From positions 124,001 through 188,000 of the forward strand of contig CAVUZJ010000002.1 of NCBI GenBank assembly GCA_963745975.1: a stretch of DNA of 64,000 bases, given 5' to 3'. This document shows positions 35,175 to 42,744 of the stretch, in pieces. Position 1 is the first letter of the stretch. Every line of letters begins with the position of its first letter. Source of the stretch: JAKAWQ01 sp963745975. GTDB lineage: Bacteria; Pseudomonadota; Alphaproteobacteria; Acetobacterales; Acetobacteraceae. A program made the translations under genes and the position numbers. Under the pieces are notes generated by a model. It worked only from the letters and a program-made list of their open reading frames with translations. It had not been told where the DNA came from and ran no database searches.

Positions 35175-35207
35175 GGGGCGGCTCCGGGTGGGGTTGGCTG
35201 GGTGGGG

Positions 35208-36344
35208 TTAGGCGGTGTTGGGCGCATCGTGCCGTGCCGGGCCGGGAGAAGCCAGGGCGGCCGGGAGGCCCGGCTCGAGCTCGGCAAGGAGGCTGGCGGC
35301 GAGCGCGCTCCAGGCGGCGTCGTGCGCGGCGTTGTGAGTTGGGGCGGGCGGCGCCGGGGGAAGGGGCTCGCGGGCGAGGCGGGCGAGGCATTCGGCGAGG
35401 GAAGAGGGTTCGGGGGCGGCGAGGCGGGCGAGTGGCTCGCCGGCGAGCTGCCGGGTGAGGCCGCCGACGCGGGTTGCGACGACCCAGCGGCCGGCGGCGA
35501 GGGCGCCGGCGGCGACGCCGCTCTGGCTCGCCTCGCGGTAGGGCAGGACGATTGCGTCCGCCCAGCCGAGGAGGGAGGCGATCTCGGGCTCGGGGACCCA
35601 GCGGTTCTCGACGGTGACAAAGTCGAGTGCGGCGAGGGCGGCGAGCGCGGGGCTTGGCGGGCCGCGGCCGACGACGCGGACGGCGAAGAGGCCGGGAGGC
35701 AGGCGCTGGAGCGCGGCGGCGAGGAGGTCGAGGCCCTTGTAGCGGAGGAGGCGGCCGAAGAAGAGCAGGCGGAGAGGGCCCGCGTGCGGGCGGCGCGCGG
35801 GGACGGGGCCGAAATCGAAGGGCGGGTGGGAGGCGAGCAGAAGGCGCTGGCGCGGGGCGAGGCCCTGGGCACGGAGGCGGGCGGCGACATGAGGCGAGAG
35901 GGCAGCGAGGACGGCGGCGCGGCGGGCGAGGAGGCGCTGCATGGTCATCTGCAGGGGGGCGCCGTCGCCGGGATGGGCCTCGGCGTCGTGGATCACGACC
36001 GCGAAGGGGATGCGGCGGCGGGCGAGCGCGCTTGCCATGACGAGATCGAGCGGCGCCGGCATGGCGCAGATGGCGGCGTCGGGGCCGAGCGCGGCGAGGC
36101 GGCGGGCGAGGGCGCGGGCGAGGAAGGGGGCGGCGGCGATGCGGGCGAGGAGGCCTGGGAGGCCGGTGTAGGTCGGGAAGGGGAGTGCGCAGACGGGCGG
36201 CGCGGGGCCCTGGAGCAGCTCGGCCTGGGCCGAGAGGGAAAGAAGGGCCTCCGTGCCGGGCAGGCGGCGGAGGCCGGCGGCCAGCTCGGCGGCGAAGCGC
36301 GGGCCGGCGCCGAAGCGTCCCCAGTGCCAGACGAGGATTCTCAA
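35208..36344 (-). CDS. Glycosyltransferase family 4 protein
   Basis: The 378-residue protein has the GT-B fold of GT4 enzymes: an N-terminal Rossmann-like domain (ILVWHWGRFGAGPRFAAEL) and a C-terminal donor domain with FFGRLLRYKGLDLL, VPEPEIASLLGWADAIVLPY and the ExxxxG-like loop replaced by SQSGVAAGALAAG. It transfers a sugar from a nucleotide donor, probably to a surface polysaccharide or glycolipid. It overlaps the next glycosyltransferase upstream by ATGA (start 36344, stop 36341). Specificity unknown. Confidence 0.85.
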   Translation of the reverse strand: MRILVWHWGRFGAGPRFAAELAAGLRRLPGTEALLSLSAQAELLQGPAPPVCALPFPTYTGLPGLLARIAAAPFLARALARRLAALGPDAAICAMPAPLDLVMASALARRRIPFAVVIHDAEAHPGDGAPLQMTMQRLLARRAAVLAALSPHVAARLRAQGLAPRQRLLLASHPPFDFGPVPARRPHAGPLRLLFFGRLLRYKGLDLLAAALQRLPPGLFAVRVVGRGPPSPALAALAALDFVTVENRWVPEPEIASLLGWADAIVLPYREASQSGVAAGALAAGRWVVATRVGGLTRQLAGEPLARLAAPEPSSLAECLARLAREPLPPAPPAPTHNAAHDAAWSALAASLLAELEPGLPAALASPGPARHDAPNTA

Positions 36345-37585
36345 CGGCGCGCTCCGAGCCCGATTGCGGCGAGCGCCTCCTCGAGCGGGGCGGTGCCGAG
36401 GCGGGAGAGCGCCATGGCGCGGGCGCGGGCGCCGAGCGCGGCGCGGGCGAGCGGATCGTCGGCGAGGCGGGAGAGATGGCGGGCGGCGTCGGCGATGGCG
36501 GGCTCGGCCCAGAGGGCGCCGGGCACGTCGTAGACGCCGCGGGGATCGACGGCGGGGATCAGGCGGTAGCCGACGAGGGCGGCGCTTTGCTCGTCCATGA
36601 AGTCGAGATTGCCGGACCAGCCGGTCGCGACGACGGGCTTGCCGAGCAGCATCGCCTCGGCGGGGACGAGGCCGAAGCCCTCGCTGCGATGCAGGCTCAA
36701 GACGATGTCCGCGGCGCGGGTGAGGGCGTGGTTGTCGGCGGTGGGGAGGGTCTGGGTGAAGAGGCGGACGTTAGGGAGATCGGCGACGGCGGAGGCCAGC
36801 TCGGAAAAATCCTCGGGCGCCGAGGCGGGGTTGCCGATCTTCAGCAGGAGGAGGCGGTCGGCGCGGTCGGCGAAGGCGGCGCGGAAGGCGGCGACCGCGG
36901 CGAGCGGGTTCTTCCGCACGTAGCTCGAGGAGATGCTGAAGGAGACGAGGACGATGACGGCGTCGGGCGGCAGGCCGAAGGCTTGGCGATCGAGCGGGGA
37001 GGGCGCGGGCGGGGCGATGGCGAGGGGAAAGGGGACGACGCGGACGCGGCCGGGCAGGAGGGGGGCCGCGGCAGCGGCGGTGAAGCGCGAGGGGACCCAG
37101 GCCTCGTGGACGAAGCGCGCGCCGAGCTTCCAGGTGGGCGGCACCGTGCCGAGCTCCCAGTTCCAGAAGCCGATCACGCGGCGGCCGCGGAGCAGCCGGC
37201 GGGGCTGGTGGAGGAGGACCCAGGGGAGCATGGGCGGGTTGACGTGGAGGGCGAGGGCGGCACCCTCGGGCGGGTGCGCGGACGCGGGCGGCGGGAGGTC
37301 GGGGGCGGCGCCGGGCCACATCGGGCCGGTGATGTCGAGCGGCCAGGAGGCGATGCCGAGATGGGCGAGCGCGTGGCGCATCAGGCGCGCGCCTTCGCCG
37401 AGGCCCGAGGAGCGGGAGAGCTCGCCCGCGACGATGAGGCCGGAGCCGGAAGGGGGGACGGCGCGATCGGGGCGCGGGGCGAGGAGGCCGGTGGCTTCGG
37501 CGAACATGCGCCGCCTGCCGCCTGCCGGAAGGAGGCGCCAGAGCCGGTGCGGGAGGGTCAGCGGCGCGGTCAGGGCGCTCGTCAT
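36341..37585 (-). CDS. Glycosyltransferase family 4 protein
   Basis: The 414-residue protein has the GT-B donor-site motif HRSEGFGLVPAEAMLLGKPVVAT and the preceding LPTADNHALTRAADIVLSLHRSEG typical of GT4 retaining transferases. The N-terminal domain has GELSRSSGLGEGARLM, the acceptor-side glycine loop. It is first in a minus-strand run of coupled genes (two transferases, tarD and the ELM1-like gene). Likely works on exopolysaccharide, O-antigen or glycan assembly in the cytoplasm; the sugar is unknown. Confidence 0.88.
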   Translation of the reverse strand: MTSALTAPLTLPHRLWRLLPAGGRRRMFAEATGLLAPRPDRAVPPSGSGLIVAGELSRSSGLGEGARLMRHALAHLGIASWPLDITGPMWPGAAPDLPPPASAHPPEGAALALHVNPPMLPWVLLHQPRRLLRGRRVIGFWNWELGTVPPTWKLGARFVHEAWVPSRFTAAAAAPLLPGRVRVVPFPLAIAPPAPSPLDRQAFGLPPDAVIVLVSFSISSSYVRKNPLAAVAAFRAAFADRADRLLLLKIGNPASAPEDFSELASAVADLPNVRLFTQTLPTADNHALTRAADIVLSLHRSEGFGLVPAEAMLLGKPVVATGWSGNLDFMDEQSAALVGYRLIPAVDPRGVYDVPGALWAEPAIADAARHLSRLADDPLARAALGARARAMALSRLGTAPLEEALAAIGLGARR

Positions 37586-37740
37586 GCGCGGCCATAGGTG
37601 CCGGAAAGCCGGCGGGCGGCAAGCCCGGACTTTCTCGTTTGTCGCGCGGTGTTGGGCTTTCGCGCGAAGAATCTCTCGATTAGGCTCGGGGCCGGTGGGC
37701 CGGGAGGCGGCCCGGCGGAAGAAAGACGGGAGGCTAGGCG

Positions 37741-38997
37741 ATGTCCATTACCCGGCGTGGCGTGCTGGCGATTCCGGCGCTCGCTGCGTTGCCGGCGGCG
37801 ATGCCGGTGCGCGCGGCGGCGGCCCCGCCAGTCAAGATCGGCTATATCGAGCCGCTGACCGGCAATGCCGCATCGGCGGGGCAGTCGATCAAGCAGGGGG
37901 TCGAGCTGGCGCTCGACATCATCAACAGCGCGCATCCGGACTTGGCACCCTTGCCGCTCGCGGCGACGGCGGGGCTGCCGCGGCTCGGCGGCGCGATGGT
38001 GGAGGTGACCTGGGCGGACAATCAGGGCAGCCCCGCGGTCGGCCAGAGCGACGCGCTCCGCCTCATCACTCAGGACCGCGTGGTGGCGCTTTGCGGCGCC
38101 TACCAGTCGAACGTCACGCTGACGGCGAGCGCGGTCGCCGAGCGCTACGGCATTCCGTTCCTGACCGGGGAATCGGTCGCCGCCAACCTGACCGAGCGCG
38201 GCTACCAATGGTTCTTCCGCACGACACCGTTTGGGCCCGATTTCGGCAAGCTCTATCTCGACTTCCTCGCCTATCTCGCGAGCACCGGGATGGCTACGAA
38301 AAAGATCGCGATCGTGCACGAGAATACCGACTACGGGACTTCCGTCTCGGGCTCGATCACCGACGCGGCGAAGGCGCGCGGGCAGACGATCGCGCAGACG
38401 ATCTCGTACAACGCCAACGGGACCGACGTCTCGCCGCAGGTGCTGGCGCTCAAGAACGGAAACCCCGACGTCGTCATCTTCGTGAGCTACACGTCCAATT
38501 CCATCCTCTACATGAAGACGTTCCATACGCTCGGCTATCGTCCGCCGATCGTGATCGGCGACGATGCGGGGTTCTCCGATCCGTCGTTCGCGAAGACGGT
38601 GGGCAATCTCGCGCAGGGCGCGCTCGACCGCAGCGCCTTCGTGCCCGGCAAGCCGGACAGCCTCACCTACAAGGTGAACGCGCTCTTCAAGCAGAAGACG
38701 GGGCGGGACCTCGACGATACGACCGCGCGCTCGATGGAGGGCTTCTTCGTGCTCTGCGATGCGATCAACCGCGCGGGGTCGACGAAACCGGAGGCGATCC
38801 GCGAGGCGCTCGTCGCGACCGATCTGCCGGCGAGCGAGCTGATGATCGGCTACAAGGGCGTGAAGTTCGACAAGACGGGGCAAAACACGCTTGCCTATTC
38901 GCTGATGATCCAGCTCCAGGGGCCGGGGTACGTGCCGGTCTGGCCGCTCGAGGAGGCGACCGCGAAGCTTGCGCTTCCCTTCAAGGGATGGACCTGA
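37741..38997 (+). CDS. Branched-chain amino acid-type ABC transporter substrate-binding protein
   Basis: The 418-residue protein begins MSITRRGVLAIPALAALPAA, a signal with a twin-arginine (RRGVL), so export may be by Tat. The mature part is a type I periplasmic binding protein (Peripla_BP_6): VKIGYIEPLTGNAASAGQS, CGAYQSNVTLTASAVAERY, GIPFLTGES. GGAGGCTAGGCG precedes the ATG. It feeds the LivHMGF genes immediately downstream. Homologues bind amino acids, but also urea, amides or aromatic acids, so the ligand is open. Confidence 0.9.
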   Translation: MSITRRGVLAIPALAALPAAMPVRAAAAPPVKIGYIEPLTGNAASAGQSIKQGVELALDIINSAHPDLAPLPLAATAGLPRLGGAMVEVTWADNQGSPAVGQSDALRLITQDRVVALCGAYQSNVTLTASAVAERYGIPFLTGESVAANLTERGYQWFFRTTPFGPDFGKLYLDFLAYLASTGMATKKIAIVHENTDYGTSVSGSITDAAKARGQTIAQTISYNANGTDVSPQVLALKNGNPDVVIFVSYTSNSILYMKTFHTLGYRPPIVIGDDAGFSDPSFAKTVGNLAQGALDRSAFVPGKPDSLTYKVNALFKQKTGRDLDDTTARSMEGFFVLCDAINRAGSTKPEAIREALVATDLPASELMIGYKGVKFDKTGQNTLAYSLMIQLQGPGYVPVWPLEEATAKLALPFKGWT

Positions 38998-39060
38998 CAC
39001 GCCGGCGCGCCGGCGTGCCGGCCCCCGGGGGGGACGAATGCGGACGATGACCTCGGGCGG

Positions 39061-39918
39061 ATGATCCTCCTTCAGCTCGCGGTGGACGGGCTGCTGCTCG
39101 GCGCCGTCTATGCGCTCTTCTCCTCCGGTCTGACGCTGATCTGGGGCATGATGAACGTCGTCAACTTCGCGCACGGCGATTTCGTCATGCTGGCGATGTA
39201 CGTCGCGTTCTTCGCCTTCACCCTGCTCAAGGTCGGGCCCCTGATCTTCGTGCCGCTGGCGGCGGTGATGCTGTTCGGGCTCGGAGTCGTCGTCTATCTG
39301 GCGCTGGTGCGGCACGTCATGCGCGGGCCGATGCTGGCGCAGATCATCTCGACGTTCGGGTTGGCACTTTTCCTGAGATACTCGGCGCTCTGGGCGTTCT
39401 CGGCCAATTTCGTCTCGCTGCCCGACACGCTGGTGGGCGGGGTCTATGAGGTGGGAGGGATCCGGCTCTCCGCCTCGCGTCTCATCGCCGGCGCGACCGC
39501 GCTCGTGCTCACGCTCGGGATGCATCTTCTGCTCACGCGGACGGATCTCGGCAGCCGGATGCTGGCGGTTTCCGAGGACCGCGTCGCCGCCTCGCTCGTC
39601 GGCATCCGCGCCGACCCGATGCAGGCGCTGGCGTGGGGGTTGGGGGCGGCGGCGACGGGCGTTGCGGGCGCGCTGATCGCGCTTTTCTTCTACGTCTCGC
39701 CGGAGGTCGGCAATTCCTTCACGCTGCTCGCCTTCGTCACCGTTTGCCTCGGCGGGTTCGGCAGCGTGCCGGGGGCGCTGATCGCGGGGCTGGCGATCGG
39801 CGTGATCGAATCCTTTTCCGCCTATTGGCTCGGGCCGGCGACCAAGGACGTGGTGGTGTTCGCGCTCTTCGTGGTGCTGCTGTGGGTCAGGCCGCAGGGC
39901 CTGCTCGGCCGCGCATGA
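39061..39918 (+). CDS. livH: Branched-chain amino acid-type ABC permease LivH
   Basis: The 285-residue membrane protein has the LivH hallmarks GLTLIWGMMNVVNFAHGDF near the start, STFGLALFLRY, and FTLLAFVTVCLGGFGSVPGA near the end. About eight membrane helices. It follows the binding protein by 63 bp and overlaps livM by ATGA. It forms a heterodimeric channel with LivM. Confidence 0.92.
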   Translation: MILLQLAVDGLLLGAVYALFSSGLTLIWGMMNVVNFAHGDFVMLAMYVAFFAFTLLKVGPLIFVPLAAVMLFGLGVVVYLALVRHVMRGPMLAQIISTFGLALFLRYSALWAFSANFVSLPDTLVGGVYEVGGIRLSASRLIAGATALVLTLGMHLLLTRTDLGSRMLAVSEDRVAASLVGIRADPMQALAWGLGAAATGVAGALIALFFYVSPEVGNSFTLLAFVTVCLGGFGSVPGALIAGLAIGVIESFSAYWLGPATKDVVVFALFVVLLWVRPQGLLGRA

Positions 39919-40883
39919 GGCGTTTCCCGCGAGCGGCGCTGATCGTGCTGGCGCTCCTCCTCGTCATCGCGCCCTTCCTCACGGCGAATGCGTTCTACCA
40001 GCGGATTGCGGCGCTGACCGTGCTGGCGGCGATCTCGGCCTCGGCGTGGAACGTGGTGGGCGGCTACGCGGGCCAGGTCTCGTTCGGGCATGCGGTCTAT
40101 TTCGGGATCGGCGGCTATGCGGCACTCCTCACCTTCACCAAGCTCGGCCTGCCGCCGATCGCCGGGGCGCCGCTGGGCGTTCTCGCGAGCCTGGCACTTT
40201 CGGCGATCGTCGGGGTGCCGAGCTTCCGGCTGCGCGGGCATTATTTCTCTATGGCAACGATCGCGATCGCCGCACTTGCGGAATTGCTGATCGCCAACTG
40301 GGGCTACGCGGGGGGCGCGATCGGGCTGATGGGTCCGGCGACGCCGCGCTCGGTGGCCGATCTCCTGTTCCGGAGCGCACTCCCCTATTACGCGATCTTC
40401 CTCGTCGTGCTCGCGGTTCTGCTGGCGCTGACCTGGTGGATGCAGCGGAGCCGGATGGGGTTCTATCTGCGCGCGATCGGCTCGGGCGAGCGGGCGGCGG
40501 AGAGCCTCGGCGTGCCGATCCGGCGCTACAAGCTCTACGCACTCTTCATCTCCGGCGCGTTCACGGCACTCGCCGGCTCGCTCTATGCGGTGATGATCGG
40601 GTTCATCGATCCGGACAGCGGATTCGGGATCATCGTCTCGGTGAACATGGTGGTGATGGCGGCGCTGGGCGGGGCGGGGACGCTGTTCGGCCCGCTCGCC
40701 GGCGCGATCATCCTGGTGCCGCTGCAGGAGATGAGCAACGCATGGCTGGGCGGCGGCGGGACGGGGGCGGCGTATGTCGCGTATGGCGTCATCATCATGC
40801 TGATCGCCCGCTTCAGCCCGCGGGGTCTCGCGCAGTGGATGCCGCGGCTGAGGGAAGCGGGGCGGACGCGCCGTGCTGCTTGA
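39915..40883 (+). CDS. livM: Branched-chain amino acid-type ABC permease LivM
   Basis: Starts at ATG 39915 in the livH stop. The 322-residue protein has NVVGGYAGQVSFGHAVYFGIG, typical for LivM, the ATPase-contact loop IGSGERAAESLGVPIRRYK, and a C-terminal VMAALGGAGTLFGPLAGA. It has roughly nine to ten helices. It overlaps the livG start by 11 bp, so all four membrane and ATPase genes are tightly coupled. Confidence 0.92.
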   Translation: MRRFPRAALIVLALLLVIAPFLTANAFYQRIAALTVLAAISASAWNVVGGYAGQVSFGHAVYFGIGGYAALLTFTKLGLPPIAGAPLGVLASLALSAIVGVPSFRLRGHYFSMATIAIAALAELLIANWGYAGGAIGLMGPATPRSVADLLFRSALPYYAIFLVVLAVLLALTWWMQRSRMGFYLRAIGSGERAAESLGVPIRRYKLYALFISGAFTALAGSLYAVMIGFIDPDSGFGIIVSVNMVVMAALGGAGTLFGPLAGAIILVPLQEMSNAWLGGGGTGAAYVAYGVIIMLIARFSPRGLAQWMPRLREAGRTRRAA

Positions 40884-41613
40884 GGCAAGGGGCATCGTCA
40901 AGGCGTTCGGCAGCTTCCGCGCGGTGGACGGGGCAGATCTCGCGCTCGAGGAGAACGAACTGATCGGCCTGATCGGGCCGAACGGGGCGGGGAAGAGCAC
41001 GTTCTTCAACTGCCTCGCGGGCGACACGCGGCCGACGGCGGGCACGATCCGCTTCCGCGGGACGGATGTGACGAGGCTCGCGCCGGATGGGCATGCGCGG
41101 CTGGGGCTGGCGCGGACGTTCCAGGTGCCGATCGTTTTCGAGGGCATGAGCGTGCGCGAGAACGTGATGGTGGGCGCGTTCCTGCGCCACCCGCACCGGC
41201 GGCGGGCGGCCGAGAAGGCCGAGGAGGTGCTGGAGTTCACCGGGCTCGCCGAGCAAGCGGGGATGGCGGTGACGGCGCTCGGCACGCCGGGGCGGAAGCG
41301 GCTCGAGATCGCGCGCGCGCTGGCGAGCGAGCCTTCGCTGCTGCTGCTCGACGAGGCGCTGGCCGGGCTTACCTCGCGGGAAGTGGAGGCGGCGATTACG
41401 CTGGTGGAGCGCATCCATGCGCGTGGGATCACGCTGATCGTGGTCGAGCACATCATGGAAGTGATCCACCGGCTGACGCGGCGGGTGCTCGTGTTCAACC
41501 AGGGCCGCGTAATCGCGCACGGGACGCCTGCGGAGGTGACGGCGGATCCGGCGGTGATCGAGGCCTATCTCGGGCGGCGGGCCCAAGGGCGCACGGGTCG
41601 GTTGGCGCGATGA
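40873..41613 (+). CDS. livG: Branched-chain amino acid-type ABC ATPase LivG
   Basis: Starts at GTG 40873 (MLLEARGIVKAFG). The 246-residue ATPase has Walker A GPNGAGKST, Walker B LLLLDEALAGL and the switch His in VVEHIMEV. The ABC signature is degenerate, LGTPGRKRLEIARAL instead of LSxGQ; similar variants seem to occur in other LivG-like proteins. It powers the transporter with LivF. Confidence 0.9.
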   Translation: MLLEARGIVKAFGSFRAVDGADLALEENELIGLIGPNGAGKSTFFNCLAGDTRPTAGTIRFRGTDVTRLAPDGHARLGLARTFQVPIVFEGMSVRENVMVGAFLRHPHRRRAAEKAEEVLEFTGLAEQAGMAVTALGTPGRKRLEIARALASEPSLLLLDEALAGLTSREVEAAITLVERIHARGITLIVVEHIMEVIHRLTRRVLVFNQGRVIAHGTPAEVTADPAVIEAYLGRRAQGRTGRLAR

Positions 41614-42332
41614 GCGAGGCGCTGCTCAAGGTGTCGAAGCTCGCGGTGCGCTACGGCGACCTCGTCGGCGTCGCGGACGTCTCGTTCGAGGTAGGCCAGG
41701 GCGAGGTGGTGGCGCTGCTCGGCGCCAACGGGGCGGGCAAGACGACGACGCTGAACGCGCTCGCGGGGCTGGTGCGGCCGGCGGGCGGGACGATCGAGTG
41801 GCGGGGCGGGCGGATCGAGGGGATGGCGGCGCACGCGATCGTGGCAAGGGGGATTGCGCTTTCGCCCGAGGGATGGCGGCTCTTCGTGCAGCAGACGGTG
41901 GAGCAGAATCTGCGGCTGGGCGCGACGGCGCTTGGCGAGCGGACACGGCTCGCGCCGCTGCTCGAGCGCGTCTTCTCGCTTTTTCCGCGGCTCGCCGAGC
42001 GAAGGCGGCAGAGCGCGGGAACGCTCTCGGGCGGCGAGCGGCAGATGCTCGCGGTGGGCCGCGCTCTCATGAGCGACCCCAAGCTCCTCATGCTGGACGA
42101 GCCGAGCCTGGGGCTCGCGCCCACGGTGGTGGACGCGATGTATGAGACGCTCGCGCGGCTGAGCACGGCAGGGCTCACGCTCCTGATCGCCGAGCAGTCG
42201 ATGGAGCTGGCGCTGGACATCGCCGACCGGGCGACGGTGTTGCAGACGGGACGGACCGTGCTTTCGGGCACGGCGCGCGAGATCGCGGAGAATCCGGATC
42301 TGCACCGGGCGTATCTGGGCGCTGCGCTGTAG
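41610..42332 (+). CDS. livF: Branched-chain amino acid-type ABC ATPase LivF
   Basis: Starts at ATG 41610 in the livG stop. The 240-residue ATPase has Walker A GANGAGKTTT, a canonical signature LSGGERQML, Walker B LLMLDEPSLGLAP and the switch segment AEQSMELAL. Together with LivG, whose signature is degenerate, the ATPase dimer would have one canonical and one unusual site. Last gene of the operon; a GC-rich palindrome follows 1 bp after its stop. Confidence 0.93.
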   Translation: MSEALLKVSKLAVRYGDLVGVADVSFEVGQGEVVALLGANGAGKTTTLNALAGLVRPAGGTIEWRGGRIEGMAAHAIVARGIALSPEGWRLFVQQTVEQNLRLGATALGERTRLAPLLERVFSLFPRLAERRRQSAGTLSGGERQMLAVGRALMSDPKLLMLDEPSLGLAPTVVDAMYETLARLSTAGLTLLIAEQSMELALDIADRATVLQTGRTVLSGTAREIAENPDLHRAYLGAAL

Positions 42333-42333
42333 G

Positions 42334-42356
42334 CCAGGGGGCGGCTTGCCCCCTGG
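42334..42356. repeat. GC-rich 3' palindrome, same family as the 29.9-30.1 kb cluster
   Basis: CCAGGGGGC (42334-42342) and GCCCCCTGG (42348-42356) flank a five-base loop, directly after the livF stop and before the convergent csoR-like gene. The following CCCCCTTGGTCTTG resembles the flank at 30065-30075. It probably acts as a bidirectional terminator. Confidence 0.75.
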
Positions 42357-42376
42357 GCCCCCTTGGTCTTGCTGCG

Positions 42377-42652
42377 CTATCGCGTCATGCGGCCGATCGC
42401 CTCGACCAGCTCGTCCACCTTGCGGCGCTGCGCGACGACGCCGCCGGAGGCGAAGGCGTCGGCGACGCAGTGGCCGACATGGTCGCGCAGGATCTGCTCC
42501 TCGACCTTGTGCAGCGCCGCCCGCACGGCGGCGATCTGGGTCAGCACGTCGACGCAGTAGCGGTCTTCCTCGACCATGCGGAGAAGTCCGCCGACCTGGC
42601 CTTCGATCCGCCGGAGGCGCGTGCCGACCGCCTCTCTCGTTTTCTCATGCAT
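42377..42652 (-). CDS. CsoR-family metal-sensing transcriptional repressor
   Basis: The 91-residue all-helical protein is a CsoR/RcnR (DUF156) repressor: RLRRIEGQVGGLLRMVEEDRYC, DVLTQIAAVRAALHKVEE and DHVGHCV. The ligand set Cys (RYC), His and Cys (GHC) matches the copper-sensing CsoR type rather than the His-rich nickel/cobalt RcnR type. It is divergent from a copper-type ATPase gene with an operator-like palindrome between them, so Cu(I) derepression of that gene is the likely function. Confidence 0.88.
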   Translation of the reverse strand: MHEKTREAVGTRLRRIEGQVGGLLRMVEEDRYCVDVLTQIAAVRAALHKVEEQILRDHVGHCVADAFASGGVVAQRRKVDELVEAIGRMTR

Positions 42653-42676
42653 GTCCGGGCTGCCCTCCTTGATACC

Positions 42677-42693
42677 ATACCCGTGTGGGGTAT
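42677..42693. promoter_or_regulatory. CsoR-type operator
   Basis: ATACCC (42677-42682), five bases, and GGGTAT (42688-42693) form an inverted repeat rich in a C-run and a G-run, as in CsoR operators. It lies 24 bp from the csoR-like start and 51 bp before the preferred copA start. It probably binds the adjacent repressor and controls both genes. Confidence 0.65.
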
Positions 42694-42744
42694 ATGAGCG
42701 ATCGGGACGCCGCCGGCAAGGGCGCGCGGCACGGAGATCGGATC

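Noticed and set aside
40873..41613. livG as a dead ATPase because of its altered ABC signature
   Set aside because: Walker A, Walker B and the switch His are intact, and similar signatures appear, to my memory, in other LivG-like proteins.
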